DNA of 64,000 nt from Nitrospirillum amazonense (GCF_007828045.1 NZ_VITN01000015.1:110189-174188), one strand, 5' to 3'. Positions 54,481-63,725 are shown, counted from the first letter of the stretch. Made by a program: numbers and translations. The notes: generated by a model not told the origin, from the sequence alone.

Positions 54481-55512
54481 TTAAAAGCCGGATAGCACCA
54501 GCTTTCCCCGGACCGTGCCGCTTTCGACCACGGCATGGGCGCGGCGCAGGTTGGCAGCGTTGATGGGGCCCAGATCCTGGGTCATCGTCGTGCGCAGCAC
54601 GCCCGCATCCACCAGGCGCGAAACCTCGCCCAGCAGCTCATGCTGGGCGATCATGTCCGGCGTCTGGAACATGGAGCGGGTGTACATGAACTCCCAGTGC
54701 AGGGAGATGCTCTTGCGCTTCAGCAGGGTAATGTCCACTGGCTGGGCGGGGTCGTCGATGAGGGCCAACTTGCCCTGCGGCGCCATTAGGGCGGCGATGG
54801 CGGGGAAGTGCTGCTCCGTCGCCGTCAGGCTCATGACATGGGTGGCGCCGCCGGGCGCGATGGCCCGCACCTGGGGTTCCAGCGGCTGGCGGTGGTCGAT
54901 GACGTGATGGGCGCCCATGGCCAGGCTCCACGCCCGCGTCTCAGGCCGGGAAGCGGTGGCGATGACGGTCAGAGCGGTCAGCTGACGCGCCAGCTGGGTG
55001 GCGATGGAGCCGACACCGCCGGCGCCGCCCACAATCAGCAGCACGCCGGCCGTGCCATCATTCCCGGCGCCGGCCGGCAGCCGGGCCACGCCCATGCGGT
55101 CGAACAGCATTTCCCAGGCCGTGATGCTGGTCAGCGGCAAGGCCGCGGCCTCCGCCGTCGTCAGGCTGGCGGGCTTGGGGCCCACCAGGCGCTCATCCAC
55201 CAGATGGAATTCGGCGTTGGTGCCGGGGCGCTCCAGCGCGCCGGCGTAGTAGACGGCGTCACCGGCCTTGAACAGCGTCACCTCCGGACCGGTCGCGACC
55301 ACCGTGCCCACAGCGTCCCAACCCAGGATGCGCGCGGCGCCCTCCACCGGGGCGGCGTTGCGACGGACCTTGGTATCCACCGGGTTGACCGAGATGGCCT
55401 CCACCCGCACCAGCAGGTCCCGACCGGTGGCCACGGGGGTGGGAAGCTCCAGATCCACCAGGCTATCGGCCTGGTCGATGGCTTGGTTCTGGTAGTAACC
55501 GACGGCTTTCAT
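54481..55512 (-). CDS. Zinc-type alcohol dehydrogenase-like / quinone oxidoreductase (MDR superfamily)
   Basis: 343-aa NADPH-dependent reductase. N-terminal GroES-like fold: DLLVRVEAISVNPVDTKVRR. The Rossmann motif LLIVGGAGGVGSIATQLARQ and the C-terminal ARRAHAVVESGTVRGKLVLS are typical of the zinc-type alcohol dehydrogenase-like (ZADH/QOR) branch. The catalytic zinc Cys of true alcohol dehydrogenases are absent, so quinone or enone reduction is more likely. Start ATG 55512. It diverges from a LysR gene whose operator-like palindrome lies between them. Confidence 0.86.
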   Translation of the reverse strand: MKAVGYYQNQAIDQADSLVDLELPTPVATGRDLLVRVEAISVNPVDTKVRRNAAPVEGAARILGWDAVGTVVATGPEVTLFKAGDAVYYAGALERPGTNAEFHLVDERLVGPKPASLTTAEAAALPLTSITAWEMLFDRMGVARLPAGAGNDGTAGVLLIVGGAGGVGSIATQLARQLTALTVIATASRPETRAWSLAMGAHHVIDHRQPLEPQVRAIAPGGATHVMSLTATEQHFPAIAALMAPQGKLALIDDPAQPVDITLLKRKSISLHWEFMYTRSMFQTPDMIAQHELLGEVSRLVDAGVLRTTMTQDLGPINAANLRRAHAVVESGTVRGKLVLSGF

Positions 55513-55535
55513 GATGAACGACCTCGTTGGTTTGA

Positions 55536-55553
55536 GCCGCCGCCAGCGGCGGC
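55536..55553 (-). promoter_or_regulatory. GC hairpin in the MDR gene leader
   Basis: GCCGCCGC-CA-GCGGCGGC, a perfect 8-bp inverted repeat with a 2-base centre, about 24 bases upstream of the start. It may fold in the mRNA leader and affect translation. Confidence 0.35.
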
Positions 55554-55614
55554 GTGCACTCCCTCAAGGTTGCCTATTCCGATCTGATCATCAATTGACA
55601 GAGCCAAAGACACG

Positions 55615-55632
55615 CTATTCAAATATGAATAG
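55615..55632. promoter_or_regulatory. Probable LysR operator
   Basis: Perfect inverted repeat CTATTCA-AATA-TGAATAG between the divergent MDR and LysR genes, starting 22 bases before the LysR start. It fits the T-N11-A rule of LysR sites. Confidence 0.65.
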
Positions 55633-55653
55633 ATATCGGTGGGAAGAAGTCCG

Positions 55654-56517
55654 ATGGATTGGGACGATCTGCGTTATTTCCTGGCCATCGCCCGGCACGG
55701 CACCCTGTCGGGCGCCGCCCGCCAATTGGGCGTCAGCCAGCCCACGGTGGGACGGCGGCTGGAAGCGTTGGAGACCCGGCTGGGAACCCGCCTGTTCCAG
55801 CGCACGCCGACCGGCTACGTCCCGACCGAAGCGGGCACCGGCCTGGTGGCCGGGGCGGAGCGCATGGAGACGGAGGCGCTGGCGGCGGAGCGGGCCGCCA
55901 CCGGCCTGGACGTGGGGTTGGAGGGTGCGGTGCGCGCCACGTCCCCGGAATGGGTGGGACAGTGGCTGCTGGGCCCCCATCTGGCGCATTTCCACGATGC
56001 CCACCCCGGCATCACGGTGGAGTTGGTGACCGACGCCCGGCTGTACAGCCTGACCCGGCGGGAGGCGGACGTGGCCTTCCGCTTCCACCGCTTCGACCAG
56101 AACGAGATCGCGCAGCGCCGGGTGGCCACGGTGGGTTTCGGCCTTTATGCGGCGCCAGCGTATCTCGCACGGCACGGCACGCCGGATTTCACCCGCGGGG
56201 CCCCCGGCCACAGCCTGATCCTGATGAACGAAAGCTTCGGCGGCTTGGGCGACCTGCCCTGGCTGCTGGCCCTGGCGCATGACGCGCGGCACGCCCTTCG
56301 GACCAACAGCCGCGACCTGCAGGCCGTGGCCTGCGCCGGCGGCGCGGGGCTGGCCGCCCTGCCCCATGTCATGGCCCAGGCGCGTGGACTGGTGGCTGTG
56401 GACACGCCGACCCCGGCCCCACCGCGCGAAATCTGGGCCGGCGTGCATCGCGACGCCCAGCGCACGCCGCGCATCCGCGCGTTCCTCGATCACATGGCGC
56501 AGGCGATGGCCCGCTAG
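55654..56517 (+). CDS. LysR-family transcriptional regulator
   Basis: 287 aa. Winged helix: DDLRYFLAIARHGTLSGAAR and VSQPTVGRRLEALETRLGTR. The remainder is a LysR effector domain. ATG 55654 has GGAAG upstream; a GTG at 55639 is less likely. It diverges from the MDR gene at 54481 and probably represses it and itself through the palindrome at 55615-55632, releasing on binding an electrophile or quinone (inference). Confidence 0.88.
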   Translation: MDWDDLRYFLAIARHGTLSGAARQLGVSQPTVGRRLEALETRLGTRLFQRTPTGYVPTEAGTGLVAGAERMETEALAAERAATGLDVGLEGAVRATSPEWVGQWLLGPHLAHFHDAHPGITVELVTDARLYSLTRREADVAFRFHRFDQNEIAQRRVATVGFGLYAAPAYLARHGTPDFTRGAPGHSLILMNESFGGLGDLPWLLALAHDARHALRTNSRDLQAVACAGGAGLAALPHVMAQARGLVAVDTPTPAPPREIWAGVHRDAQRTPRIRAFLDHMAQAMAR

Positions 56518-56520
56518 GCG

Positions 56521-57042
56521 TCAACCGTCCTGGTCCGCCGGGCCCAGATTGGCCGCCAGGCCAGCGCGCAGTTCATCCACCTGGACCTTCAGCGCCTTGA
56601 GACCGTCCAGGTTGAGCCCGGTGGCGCACAGGATGGCCTGCTGCACCGTGCCCAGGTGATCCTGCAATGCGCGGCCGGCCCCGGTCAGGGTGACGCGGAC
56701 CAGGCGCTCGTTCTGCGGGTCGCGCTGACGGCTGACCAGGCCTGCCGCCTCCAGCCGTTTCAGCAAGGGCGTCAAGGTGCCGGAATCCAAATCCAGCTGC
56801 TCGCCGATGGCCTTCACCGTCAGCCCGTCCCCGGACCACAGCACCAGCATCACCAGGTACTGCGGATAGGTGAGCCCCAGCCGGTCCAGCAGCGGCTTAT
56901 AGGTGCGGTTGAACAGGTGGGCGGCGGAATAGATGCTGAAGCACAGCTGGTTGCTCAACAAGGTGGCCTGGTCGGCGGCCCCCTTGCCGGGGCCCGCCTT
57001 CTCCATACCTTGATGCGTTGTGTCCTGGTGGTCCTGGGCCAT
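56521..57042 (-). CDS. ohrR: Organic-peroxide sensor, MarR family (2-Cys OhrR type)
   Basis: 173-aa repressor. The reactive Cys is at residue 34 in [16 protein letters not shown], followed by [20 protein letters not shown], the OhrR signature. A second Cys lies at 139 (QQAILCATG), 105 residues away, the same spacing as the disulfide pair of Xanthomonas OhrR, so a two-Cys mechanism is likely. ATG 57042 has GAGGG upstream; longer frames have no support. It is divergent from ohr with operator palindromes between. Confidence 0.92.
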   Translation of the reverse strand: MAQDHQDTTHQGMEKAGPGKGAADQATLLSNQLCFSIYSAAHLFNRTYKPLLDRLGLTYPQYLVMLVLWSGDGLTVKAIGEQLDLDSGTLTPLLKRLEAAGLVSRQRDPQNERLVRVTLTGAGRALQDHLGTVQQAILCATGLNLDGLKALKVQVDELRAGLAANLGPADQDG

Positions 57043-57114
57043 GATGACGCCCTCACTTCTCCGGCGGCGCCCAGGGAAATGGACGCGCGATCTGCGGCAG
57101 GCTAGCACCCACCA

Positions 57115-57179
57115 ACGAATTGCGCGCAATCTATTTGCGCATGTCGATCATGCCATCTGACGAATTGCGCACAATTCGT
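57115..57179. promoter_or_regulatory. OhrR operator palindromes
   Basis: Perfect dyad ACGAATTGCGCACAATTCGT at 57160-57179, and a related imperfect copy beginning ACGAATTGCGCGCAATCT at 57115-57132. Half-sites with the AATTG core fit the published AATT/TTGAATT-type OhrR sites. A third half-site CGCGCAATTCT follows at 57183. The pair lies between ohrR and ohr. Confidence 0.75.
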
Positions 57180-57280
57180 TATCGCGCAATTCTCATCTCA
57201 CCGGCGCCGATGACCCAGCCGAACCCCGGCGGGACCGGCCCCAAAAGTTGACCCAACCAGTTGAAACCACGGAGACGATC

Positions 57281-57703
57281 ATGCCCATCCTCTACACCAC
57301 TTCCGCCACGGCCACCGGTGGCCGTGAAGGCCAGGCCAAGTCCATCGACGGCGTCCTGGACGTCAAGCTGACCACGCCCAAGGAATTGGGCGGCGCCGGC
57401 GGCAACGGCACCAATCCCGAGCAGCTGTTCGCCGCCGGTTATTCCGCCTGCTTCCTGAGCGCCCTGAAGTTCGTGGCCGGCAAGGCCAAGGTGAAGGTGC
57501 CGGAGAATGCCACCGTCAGTGCTCAGGTGGGCGTCGGCCCGCGTGAGGATGGTACCGGCTTCGGCCTGGACGTCGCCCTGACCATCACGCTGCCGGGCAT
57601 CGACGCGGAAACCGCCGACAGCCTGGTGCAACAGGCCCACATCGTGTGCCCTTACTCCCACGCCACCCGGGGCAACCTGGACGTTCGCCTGAACGTCGCC
57701 TAA
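57281..57703 (+). CDS. ohr: Organic hydroperoxide resistance protein Ohr
   Basis: 140-aa thiol peroxidase that reduces organic hydroperoxides. The two catalytic Cys are in AAGYSACFLSALKF and HIVCPYSHATRGN. The N-terminus MPILYTTSATATGGREG and SIDGVLDVKLTTPKELGG are typical. ATG 57281 has GGAG upstream. It ends at a bidirectional terminator and is controlled by the divergent OhrR. Confidence 0.95.
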   Translation: MPILYTTSATATGGREGQAKSIDGVLDVKLTTPKELGGAGGNGTNPEQLFAAGYSACFLSALKFVAGKAKVKVPENATVSAQVGVGPREDGTGFGLDVALTITLPGIDAETADSLVQQAHIVCPYSHATRGNLDVRLNVA

Positions 57704-57744
57704 GGGGTCTTCCAGGCGCCGGCCCCCTCCCGGTGTCCTGAAGG

Positions 57745-57780
57745 AAAGGCCGGCATCGCCTGACCGCGATGCCGGCCTTT
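57745..57780. terminator. Bidirectional intrinsic terminator
   Basis: Perfect 15-bp stem (AAAGGCCGGCATCGC / GCGATGCCGGCCTTT) with loop CTGACC between the converging ohr and Gfo/Idh genes. Confidence 0.9.
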
Positions 57781-57805
57781 CCCATTTCATCAACGCCTTG
57801 CGCGC

Positions 57806-58846
57806 TTATTCGTATGCGATGTCGCAGGACAGGCCAGGCTGGCGCGCCGCCTCGATGGCGCGATGGACCAGGGCCAGTGCCTCGAACGCCGGCCCCGGCC
57901 CAAAGGCCAAGGGCGCCTGGCCGGCCAGGGCGTCCGCCACGTTGCGGTAGAAGTCCTGGTAGCGGCCGGCCTCCAACGCCACCTCCTCCCGCACCACCGC
58001 GCCGGCGCGCTCGGTATGCAGCAGGGCGGGCGTGGCCACCACGGCCCAGCCGGCATCGCCGGGCTTCACGCCGGCAGCCATTTGCGCCTCTTGCACGTCG
58101 CCCTTGGGAATGACTAGGGAACCCTTGTCGCCATGGGCCACCAGCACCGGCCCCGGCTCGCGCACATAAGTGCTGGACCGCAGGATGACCCGGTGGTCGG
58201 CATAGCGGAAACGGACATCGAAATAGTCCGTCGCCCCCTCCGCCCGGCGCAGTGAGCGCATTTCCGCCGCCACCGACAGGGGGCGGCCGAACTGGCGCAG
58301 CATACCGTCGACCAGGTGGACGCCCAGGTCGAACCAGGTGCCGGCGCCCGGCTGCTCATCCTCTTTCCAGGCCTTGTGCGTCACGTGGGCGCGGTACCGG
58401 TCGTAGTGCCATTCCACCTCCACCAGGCGGCCCAGGTCGCCACGGGCGAGGTGCCGGCCCAGGGTCAGGTATTCGGCATCCAGGCGCTTGTTGTGGAACA
58501 CGGCCAGCAGGCGGCCCGCCGCCCGGGCCTGGGCCATCAGGTGGCGCCCCTCTTCCAGGGTGATGGTCATGGGCTTTTCCAGCACCACGTGCTTGCCCGC
58601 CGCCAGCGCCGCCTGGGCCATGGGGAAATGCAGGGCGTTGGGCGTGTTGACCACCACCAACTCAACGGCCGGATCGTCCAGGATGGCCTGGAAGTCCGCC
58701 ACCACGCGAGCCCCCACCGGTTCCGTCCCATCGGCGCCGGAGCGCCGCAGGATGGCCTGCAGCGACAGGGCTGGTTCCGCCAGGATGAGAGGGGCATGGA
58801 ACACCCGGCCGGACAGGCCGTAGGCGCACAGGGCGGTGCCGATCAT
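57806..58846 (-). CDS. Gfo/Idh/MocA-family oxidoreductase
   Basis: 346-aa NAD(P)-dependent sugar or inositol dehydrogenase-like protein. The N-terminal Rossmann-like CAYGLSGRVFHAPLILAEPA is that of the YdgJ-like branch. EKPMTITLEEGR (EKP motif) and GAGTWFDLGVHLVDGMLRQF (substrate loop) are intact. AAGGAGGAG precedes ATG 58846. It stands alone and faces an A+T-rich spacer. The substrate is unknown. Confidence 0.9.
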   Translation of the reverse strand: MIGTALCAYGLSGRVFHAPLILAEPALSLQAILRRSGADGTEPVGARVVADFQAILDDPAVELVVVNTPNALHFPMAQAALAAGKHVVLEKPMTITLEEGRHLMAQARAAGRLLAVFHNKRLDAEYLTLGRHLARGDLGRLVEVEWHYDRYRAHVTHKAWKEDEQPGAGTWFDLGVHLVDGMLRQFGRPLSVAAEMRSLRRAEGATDYFDVRFRYADHRVILRSSTYVREPGPVLVAHGDKGSLVIPKGDVQEAQMAAGVKPGDAGWAVVATPALLHTERAGAVVREEVALEAGRYQDFYRNVADALAGQAPLAFGPGPAFEALALVHRAIEAARQPGLSCDIAYE

Positions 58847-59164
58847 CGTCTACGCTCCTCCTTCAGGTGGGAACACTACATTAATCTGCGATTTACAGTA
58901 TCCGCCGCCCAGAGATCAAACAAAATTGCCTATTAATGAATTAACATTGCAACCTAATCCATAATTTCCAATCAAAGTTCTCAAATTTGGTGGCGCGCAA
59001 GCACGATGGCCCTATATGACTTTTCCAGGAAGATGTCGCATGTATCGATATTGGAATGGCGGCGATCATTTAGCCCTTCATCAAATGCCTATTCTGAAGC
59101 CATATTTCCGGATTCCTAGTCCGAAGCCCTAATTTTGTATTCACCCAATCCCAAAGGACGCGTG
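58847..59164. other. A+T-rich intergenic region
   Basis: 318 bases between the divergent Gfo/Idh and DUF4870 genes, clearly lower in G+C than the rest of the window. Segments such as TTAATGAATTAACATTGC and AAGCCCTAATTTTGTATTC could serve as promoters for both genes. No coding sequence, RNA gene or strong hairpin is recognised. Confidence 0.4.
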
Positions 59165-59566
59165 ATGAGCTTTGCCGGGACCCCCGCCACCGCGCCCGCT
59201 CCCACCGCGTCCACCCCCATTGCACCCATCCCCATTGCACCCATCCGGGGCGACAAAGCCCGGCTGTGGTCCATCCTTGTTCATCTGCTCTATTTGGTGG
59301 GGGCGTTTCCGCTGGGCCTGGTCATGGCCTACATCAAGCGGCCGGACTTCGCGGGCACCATTTACGAAGGCCACATGACCTTCGCCATCCGCACCTTCTG
59401 GATCTGCGTGCTGTTCACCCTCTGCGCCCTGGCGCTACGGGTGGTGGGCATGGAATTCATCACCCTGTTCATCGGTAGCATCTGGGCCGTCGTGCGGGTG
59501 GTGGTGGCCCTGACCCGCGCCATCGACGCCAAGCCCATCCTGAACCCCCAAGGCTGGGTGATATAA
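59165..59566 (+). CDS. DUF4870-like small membrane protein
   Basis: 133 aa. After a Pro/Ala/Thr-rich N-terminal tail (about 1-35), predicted membrane helices start at LWSILVHLLYLVGAFPLGLV, then TFAIRTFWICVLFTLCALAL and FITLFIGSIWAVVRVVVALT. The pattern Asp-Lys-x-x-LWSILVH and NPQGWVI resembles DUF4870 proteins of unknown role. ATG 59165 has AAAGGA upstream. The tail carries a perfect 15-bp tandem duplication (59215-59244). Confidence 0.72.
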   Translation: MSFAGTPATAPAPTASTPIAPIPIAPIRGDKARLWSILVHLLYLVGAFPLGLVMAYIKRPDFAGTIYEGHMTFAIRTFWICVLFTLCALALRVVGMEFITLFIGSIWAVVRVVVALTRAIDAKPILNPQGWVI

Positions 59567-59873
59567 CGACGGACGGCCGCCAGCATCGCCGTGGCGACCG
59601 ACGCAAGCCCACGGGTGGCGCGCGGGGCCGTATCCGATCACGGGCCCCTGACCGCCGGCGGCGGTAACGCTTTATATACCGTTCCCAGGCAATAACGCAT
59701 TCAAGGCGTGGTGCCCCACCGGCACGATGGTATAATCCTTTAATGTTTTTCCAGCAGAACCATTGGCCGCAGCCAGGTGGTTCCGCCAAGAACATGGCGC
59801 GCCGGGGGATTCGGCGCCTACCGTCCGCGTCGCCACGCGAAACACTTGGGACGGAACATTTGGGGGCATGTCT
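59567..59873. promoter_or_regulatory. Intergenic region before the hybrid kinase gene
   Basis: 307 bases. TATAAT at 59731-59736 is a good -10 match, but no convincing -35 lies at the right distance. The rest is GC-rich with no gene recognised, and 59763-59873 is an open but unsupported extension of the kinase frame. Confidence 0.35.
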
Positions 59874-61937
59874 ATGCGGGTGGTTTTCCCCGGTTTATGC
59901 TTCAGCACCGATGATCAAGGCGTCGCCTTCAGCCACAATCCGTGGCTGGTGCTGCTGTCATACCTGACTGCCGTCTTCGCCTCCTTCGTCGCCCTGAACA
60001 TGGCGGAACGCATGACCGGTTCGACCGGCCGGTCCCGCCTCGCCTGGCAGCTGGGCGCTGCCTGTGCGCTGGGCGGCGGCATCTGGGCCATGCATTTCAT
60101 CGGCATGCTGGCCTTCCAGGTGGCCCTGCCCGTGGCATGGGAGCCCACGCTAACCCTCGCATCGCTGCTGACCGCCATCGTTTTCGTCGCCCTGGGCCTG
60201 GAAGCGGTGCGCCACGGCCGCACCAGCGTCACCCGCTTCACCCTGGCCGGCACGGTGGTGGGCCTGGGCATCGCCGTCATGCATTACACCGGCATGGCCG
60301 CGATGGAGGTGCCGGGCCGGATCGCCTACCGCCCCGACCTGTTCGCCCTGTCCATCTTGGTCGCCATGGCCGCCGCCACGGTGGCCCTGATGCTGTCCGT
60401 CAGCCTGAAGCATGGCTGGCACCGCGCGCTGGCCGCCCTGATCATGGGCGTCGCCATCTGCGGCATGCACTATACCGGCATGATGGCCACGGTGCTGACC
60501 CTGGACCCGCTGGCCCCCGCCCCGGCGGACGTGGATCGCGGGCCGCTGGCCATCAGCGTCGCCGGCGCCACCTACGGCCTGCTGATGCTGGCGCTGGTGA
60601 CCGCGTTCGCCGACCGCCGCCTGAACGCCGCCGCCGAGCGGGAAGCCCAGCGCCTGAAGGCGGCCAACCGCGCCCTGGAGGCGGAGGTGGAGGAGCGCCG
60701 GCGGGCGGAGGCGGAACTGCTGCGCGTGCGCGAGGGGCTGGAGGAAGCGGTGGCGGAGCGTACACGCGACCTGGCGGCCGCCCGCAGCCGGGCCGAGGCC
60801 GCCAACCAGGCCAAGTCCGAGTTCCTGGCCAGCATGAGCCATGAACTGCGCACGCCGCTGAACGCCGTTCTCGGCTTCGCCCAACTGATGGAATACAACA
60901 AGGCGCGCGAGCCGATGACGCCCAAGCAGGAGCGGGGCGTTCAGCAGATCGTCAAGAACGGCAACCACCTGCTGCGCCTGATCGATGAGGTGCTGGACCT
61001 GGCCCGTATCGAGGCCGGGCAGTTGACGCTGTCGCTGGAACCGGTGGATCCCCGCCTGGTGGTGGAGGATGTGCTGAACGCCTTGCAGCCGGTGGCGGAA
61101 AAGGCGCGGGTGGCCATCGCCGCCATCCTGCCCGAGGTGGCGCCGCCCGTCCTGGCCGACCGCACCCGCCTGGTCCAGGTGGTCAGCAACCTGCTGTCCA
61201 ACGCCGTAAAGTACAACCGCCCCGGCGGCACCGTGCGCGTCACGCTGGGCGCCGCGCCGGCGCCGGGCCGCCTGTCGCTGTCCGTGCAGGACACGGGCGA
61301 AGGCATCGCGCCCGACAAGCTGGGCGACCTGTTCCAGCCCTTCAACCGCCTGGGCCAGGAATACAGCGACATTCCGGGCACGGGCATCGGCCTGACCATC
61401 ACCCGCCGGCTGCTGTCGGCCATGGACGGCACGATCGAGGTGGCCAGCGTGCTGGGCGAGGGCAGCACCTTCACCATCAGCCTGCCGGTGGCCCTGAACA
61501 TGGCCCCCGAGCCGCGCGCGCCGGGCGCCGAAAACAACCCGCTGGCCCAGACCCGGCCCCGCACCATGCTGTATGTCGAGGACAACCCGTCCAATATCCA
61601 GCTGATGCGCGACCTGATGGAGACCGTGCCGGACACCAAGCTGCTGATCGCCGCCGACCCGGTGACGGGCCTGGATCTGGCCATGGGCCATCAGCCCGAT
61701 GTCATCGTGCTGGACATCAACCTGCCGGGCATGAGCGGCTTCGACGTGCTGGCCCGGCTGCAGGACCGGGAGGAGACCCGCAACATTCCCATCCTGGCGT
61801 TGAGCGCCAACGCCCTGCCCCGCGAAATAGAGAAGGGCCTGCGTGCCGGATTCCGCCGATACCTGACCAAGCCCTTGAACGTGCAGGAGTTCATGGAGGC
61901 ACTGGCCGACGCGATGGAGCCGGTCGATGCTGTTTGA
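59874..61937 (+). CDS. MHYT-domain hybrid sensor histidine kinase
   Basis: 687-aa membrane sensor. Seven helices with MHYT signatures: [18 protein letters not shown] and MHYTGMMAT, thought to bind a gas or metal ligand. A coiled coil (about 245-310) precedes HisKA (phospho-His in [16 protein letters not shown], near residue 323). The HATPase domain has [14 protein letters not shown] and [14 protein letters not shown]-terminal receiver (phospho-Asp in [15 protein letters not shown], near 611, and a K in [10 protein letters not shown]) completes it. I chose ATG 59874, with GGGGG 7 bases upstream. It overlaps a truncated receiver gene. Confidence 0.92.
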   Translation: MRVVFPGLCFSTDDQGVAFSHNPWLVLLSYLTAVFASFVALNMAERMTGSTGRSRLAWQLGAACALGGGIWAMHFIGMLAFQVALPVAWEPTLTLASLLTAIVFVALGLEAVRHGRTSVTRFTLAGTVVGLGIAVMHYTGMAAMEVPGRIAYRPDLFALSILVAMAAATVALMLSVSLKHGWHRALAALIMGVAICGMHYTGMMATVLTLDPLAPAPADVDRGPLAISVAGATYGLLMLALVTAFADRRLNAAAEREAQRLKAANRALEAEVEERRRAEAELLRVREGLEEAVAERTRDLAAARSRAEAANQAKSEFLASMSHELRTPLNAVLGFAQLMEYNKAREPMTPKQERGVQQIVKNGNHLLRLIDEVLDLARIEAGQLTLSLEPVDPRLVVEDVLNALQPVAEKARVAIAAILPEVAPPVLADRTRLVQVVSNLLSNAVKYNRPGGTVRVTLGAAPAPGRLSLSVQDTGEGIAPDKLGDLFQPFNRLGQEYSDIPGTGIGLTITRRLLSAMDGTIEVASVLGEGSTFTISLPVALNMAPEPRAPGAENNPLAQTRPRTMLYVEDNPSNIQLMRDLMETVPDTKLLIAADPVTGLDLAMGHQPDVIVLDINLPGMSGFDVLARLQDREETRNIPILALSANALPREIEKGLRAGFRRYLTKPLNVQEFMEALADAMEPVDAV

Positions 61938-62022
61938 CGCCACCGACCTGGTCAAGAACGCCCGCATCCTGGTGGTCGATGACCTGGCCGCCAACGTCGA
62001 ACTGATGGAGGTCGGGGTGTAA
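61927..62022 (+). pseudogene. Truncated response-regulator receiver fragment
   Basis: 31 codons overlapping the kinase 3' end by 11 bases: [20 protein letters not shown], then AANVELMEVGV and a TAA stop. It is the first strand and helix of a receiver with the acidic pair intact, but it lacks the phospho-Asp site and everything after. A typical gene would continue into a full receiver plus output domain. Either a truncating deletion or a stop; the DNA after it holds an 18-bp tandem duplication. Confidence 0.7.
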
Positions 62023-62042
62023 CGTCCCGTCGGCGCGACATC

Positions 62043-62078
62043 GTCCGCGCCGTTTGCCGGGTCCGCGCCGTTTGCCGG
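62043..62078 (+). repeat. 18-bp perfect tandem duplication
   Basis: GTCCGCGCCGTTTGCCGG occurs at 62043-62060 and 62061-62078, in the spacer after the truncated receiver gene. Confidence 0.85.
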
Positions 62079-62110
62079 CGAGCGCCGGCAATGGACCGCT
62101 CAGCGGTCCA
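62072..62110. terminator. Two adjacent hairpins between converging genes
   Basis: TTGCCGGCG-AG-CGCCGGCAA (62072-62091) and TGGACCGCT-C-AGCGGTCCA (62092-62110), both perfect. The second overlaps the end of the EAL gene. Likely terminators for either side. Confidence 0.65.
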
Positions 62111-63725
62111 GCGGCAGGGCTTGGTCGAGCACGTCGGAGCGCGACAGGCGGGTGGCATGGCCCGGGAAATCCACCCACGGGCCGATCAGGTCGCCCGTCA
62201 TGAAGGTGCAGCCCGCTTCTTCCGCCACCTGTTCCATCTCCGGCGTGTCGATGCCGTCGGCCAGGATGTGCAGCCCGCGACGGCGGGCCTCCGCCCCCGC
62301 GAGATAGAGATCCTGGACCAGCCGGCCGCGCGAGACGAAGCCGCCGAGGGAGACGTTCACCCCCTTCACGCCCGCGGCGGCGAAGGTGGCCTGGGCCTGG
62401 AGTGACAAGTCCGCGCAAACCGTCACGCCCCGGCCCAGGGGCCGCAGGGCGCTGACCAGTTCGGTCAGCCGGCCCACCGGCACGCCGTCCGGCACCCCCA
62501 TCAGCTGGTAGGTTATGAAGGGTCGCAGATGGGCCGGGATCTGGCCGGCCAGATCCAGATAGGCGCGGCGGCGGCCGGTTCCCGCCAGCGTCTCAAAATG
62601 CACCGGCAGGGCCAGGTAATAGCGGAAACGGTTATCGTAGAGCTCCAGATAGGCATCCACCGCCTGCCGCAGGGTTTCGCGATCCAGATCCAGGATTTCC
62701 TGCAGTCCGTTGGCAGTGCCGGCGGAGGCGACCCCGCCGACCGGCGGCGTCAGCGTGTCATAGCCATAAACATGATGGCGCCCACCCACCCGCTGGCGGC
62801 GGGGACTGGCAATGTAGAGGCTGAGCGCCTGGCCCCGCACGTCCCACACGGGGCGGTACACCACCTCCAGCGGGCCCAGCACCGGACGCAAATGGGCCCA
62901 GGGGTCATCGTCGCCGCCCTTGGTGCCGCCGCCCTTGGTGGTGGCAGCGGCCATGGCCTGTCCCCGCCCAACTTCGGCCAGCGCGGCCGCGGCCTGGGCC
63001 TGCGACAAGGGGGCCTGCGACAGGGGGGCCTGCGGCGGCGGAGACTGCGAAGGGTGAGACTGCGAAAGGATGGCTTGCGACGATGGCTGAGGCGCCGGGG
63101 ATCGGCGCGAGGACGGCCGCTGTTCAGGTGTTTCGGCCGTGCTGCCGGCCGCCGCCAGGGGCGCCGTGGGTTGGATATGCGCCACCATTCTGGCCAGCAG
63201 GTCAGCCAGCCGCTCGGGTTTCAGCACGAGATCACCCGAAGCCTCGCGCGCGGCCGTGCGGACGACGATGCTGGCGAGGTCTGGCTCGCCCAACAGCAGG
63301 CGCTGCAGCTCCTGCATCACCTTGGCGCATATAAGGCCGGCCTGGACGGGGTTCAGCCGGGCGAAAACGACCACGTAGGTCTCGGTGCCGTAGCCATAAA
63401 AGACGTCGTCCGCCGCCAGGTTCTGGCGCAGCAGCTTCTCGATCATGCCGTGCACCCGGGTCTGTACCCCGTTCCAGCGCGGCCCCAGCTTTTCCTTCAG
63501 GCTTTCCAGGCCGACGAACTGAACGCAGCCGGCGGCGGCGGCCTTGCGCGGTCCCAGCACGGCCTTGAGACGCTGGCGGAAGACAACCTCTTCCGGGTCC
63601 AGGTCGCCGGCATCCAGATCAAGGGCGGCGTCGGGATTGGAAACCATCATGCCACGCCCAGCGCCGGCGCCTGGCGCCGGCTCTTCCGAAAACCAGGCGA
63701 TGATGCGGCTCAACAACCCCGGCAT
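62100..63725 (-). CDS. Degenerate EAL-domain protein
   Basis: 541 aa. The first 220 residues look like a degenerate GGDEF-type domain (RQRLKAVLGPRKAAAAGCVQ; DVFYGYGTETYVVVFARLNP). A Pro/Ser/Gln-rich low-complexity linker follows (about 210-270, with SQAPLSQAPLSQA). The C-terminal EAL-like fold (about 290-541) keeps ADGIDTPEMEQVAEEAGC but lacks the E-A-L residues and other Mg ligands. Probably a non-catalytic c-di-GMP-binding or signalling protein. ATG 63725 has GGAGG upstream. Confidence 0.78.
   Translation of the reverse strand: MPGLLSRIIAWFSEEPAPGAGAGRGMMVSNPDAALDLDAGDLDPEEVVFRQRLKAVLGPRKAAAAGCVQFVGLESLKEKLGPRWNGVQTRVHGMIEKLLRQNLAADDVFYGYGTETYVVVFARLNPVQAGLICAKVMQELQRLLLGEPDLASIVVRTAAREASGDLVLKPERLADLLARMVAHIQPTAPLAAAGSTAETPEQRPSSRRSPAPQPSSQAILSQSHPSQSPPPQAPLSQAPLSQAQAAAALAEVGRGQAMAAATTKGGGTKGGDDDPWAHLRPVLGPLEVVYRPVWDVRGQALSLYIASPRRQRVGGRHHVYGYDTLTPPVGGVASAGTANGLQEILDLDRETLRQAVDAYLELYDNRFRYYLALPVHFETLAGTGRRRAYLDLAGQIPAHLRPFITYQLMGVPDGVPVGRLTELVSALRPLGRGVTVCADLSLQAQATFAAAGVKGVNVSLGGFVSRGRLVQDLYLAGAEARRRGLHILADGIDTPEMEQVAEEAGCTFMTGDLIGPWVDFPGHATRLSRSDVLDQALPLDR

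Noticed and set aside
60150..61994. Open frame of about 614 codons on the minus strand
   Set aside because: It is antisense to the MHYT hybrid kinase and is Gln/His/Arg-rich without domains.
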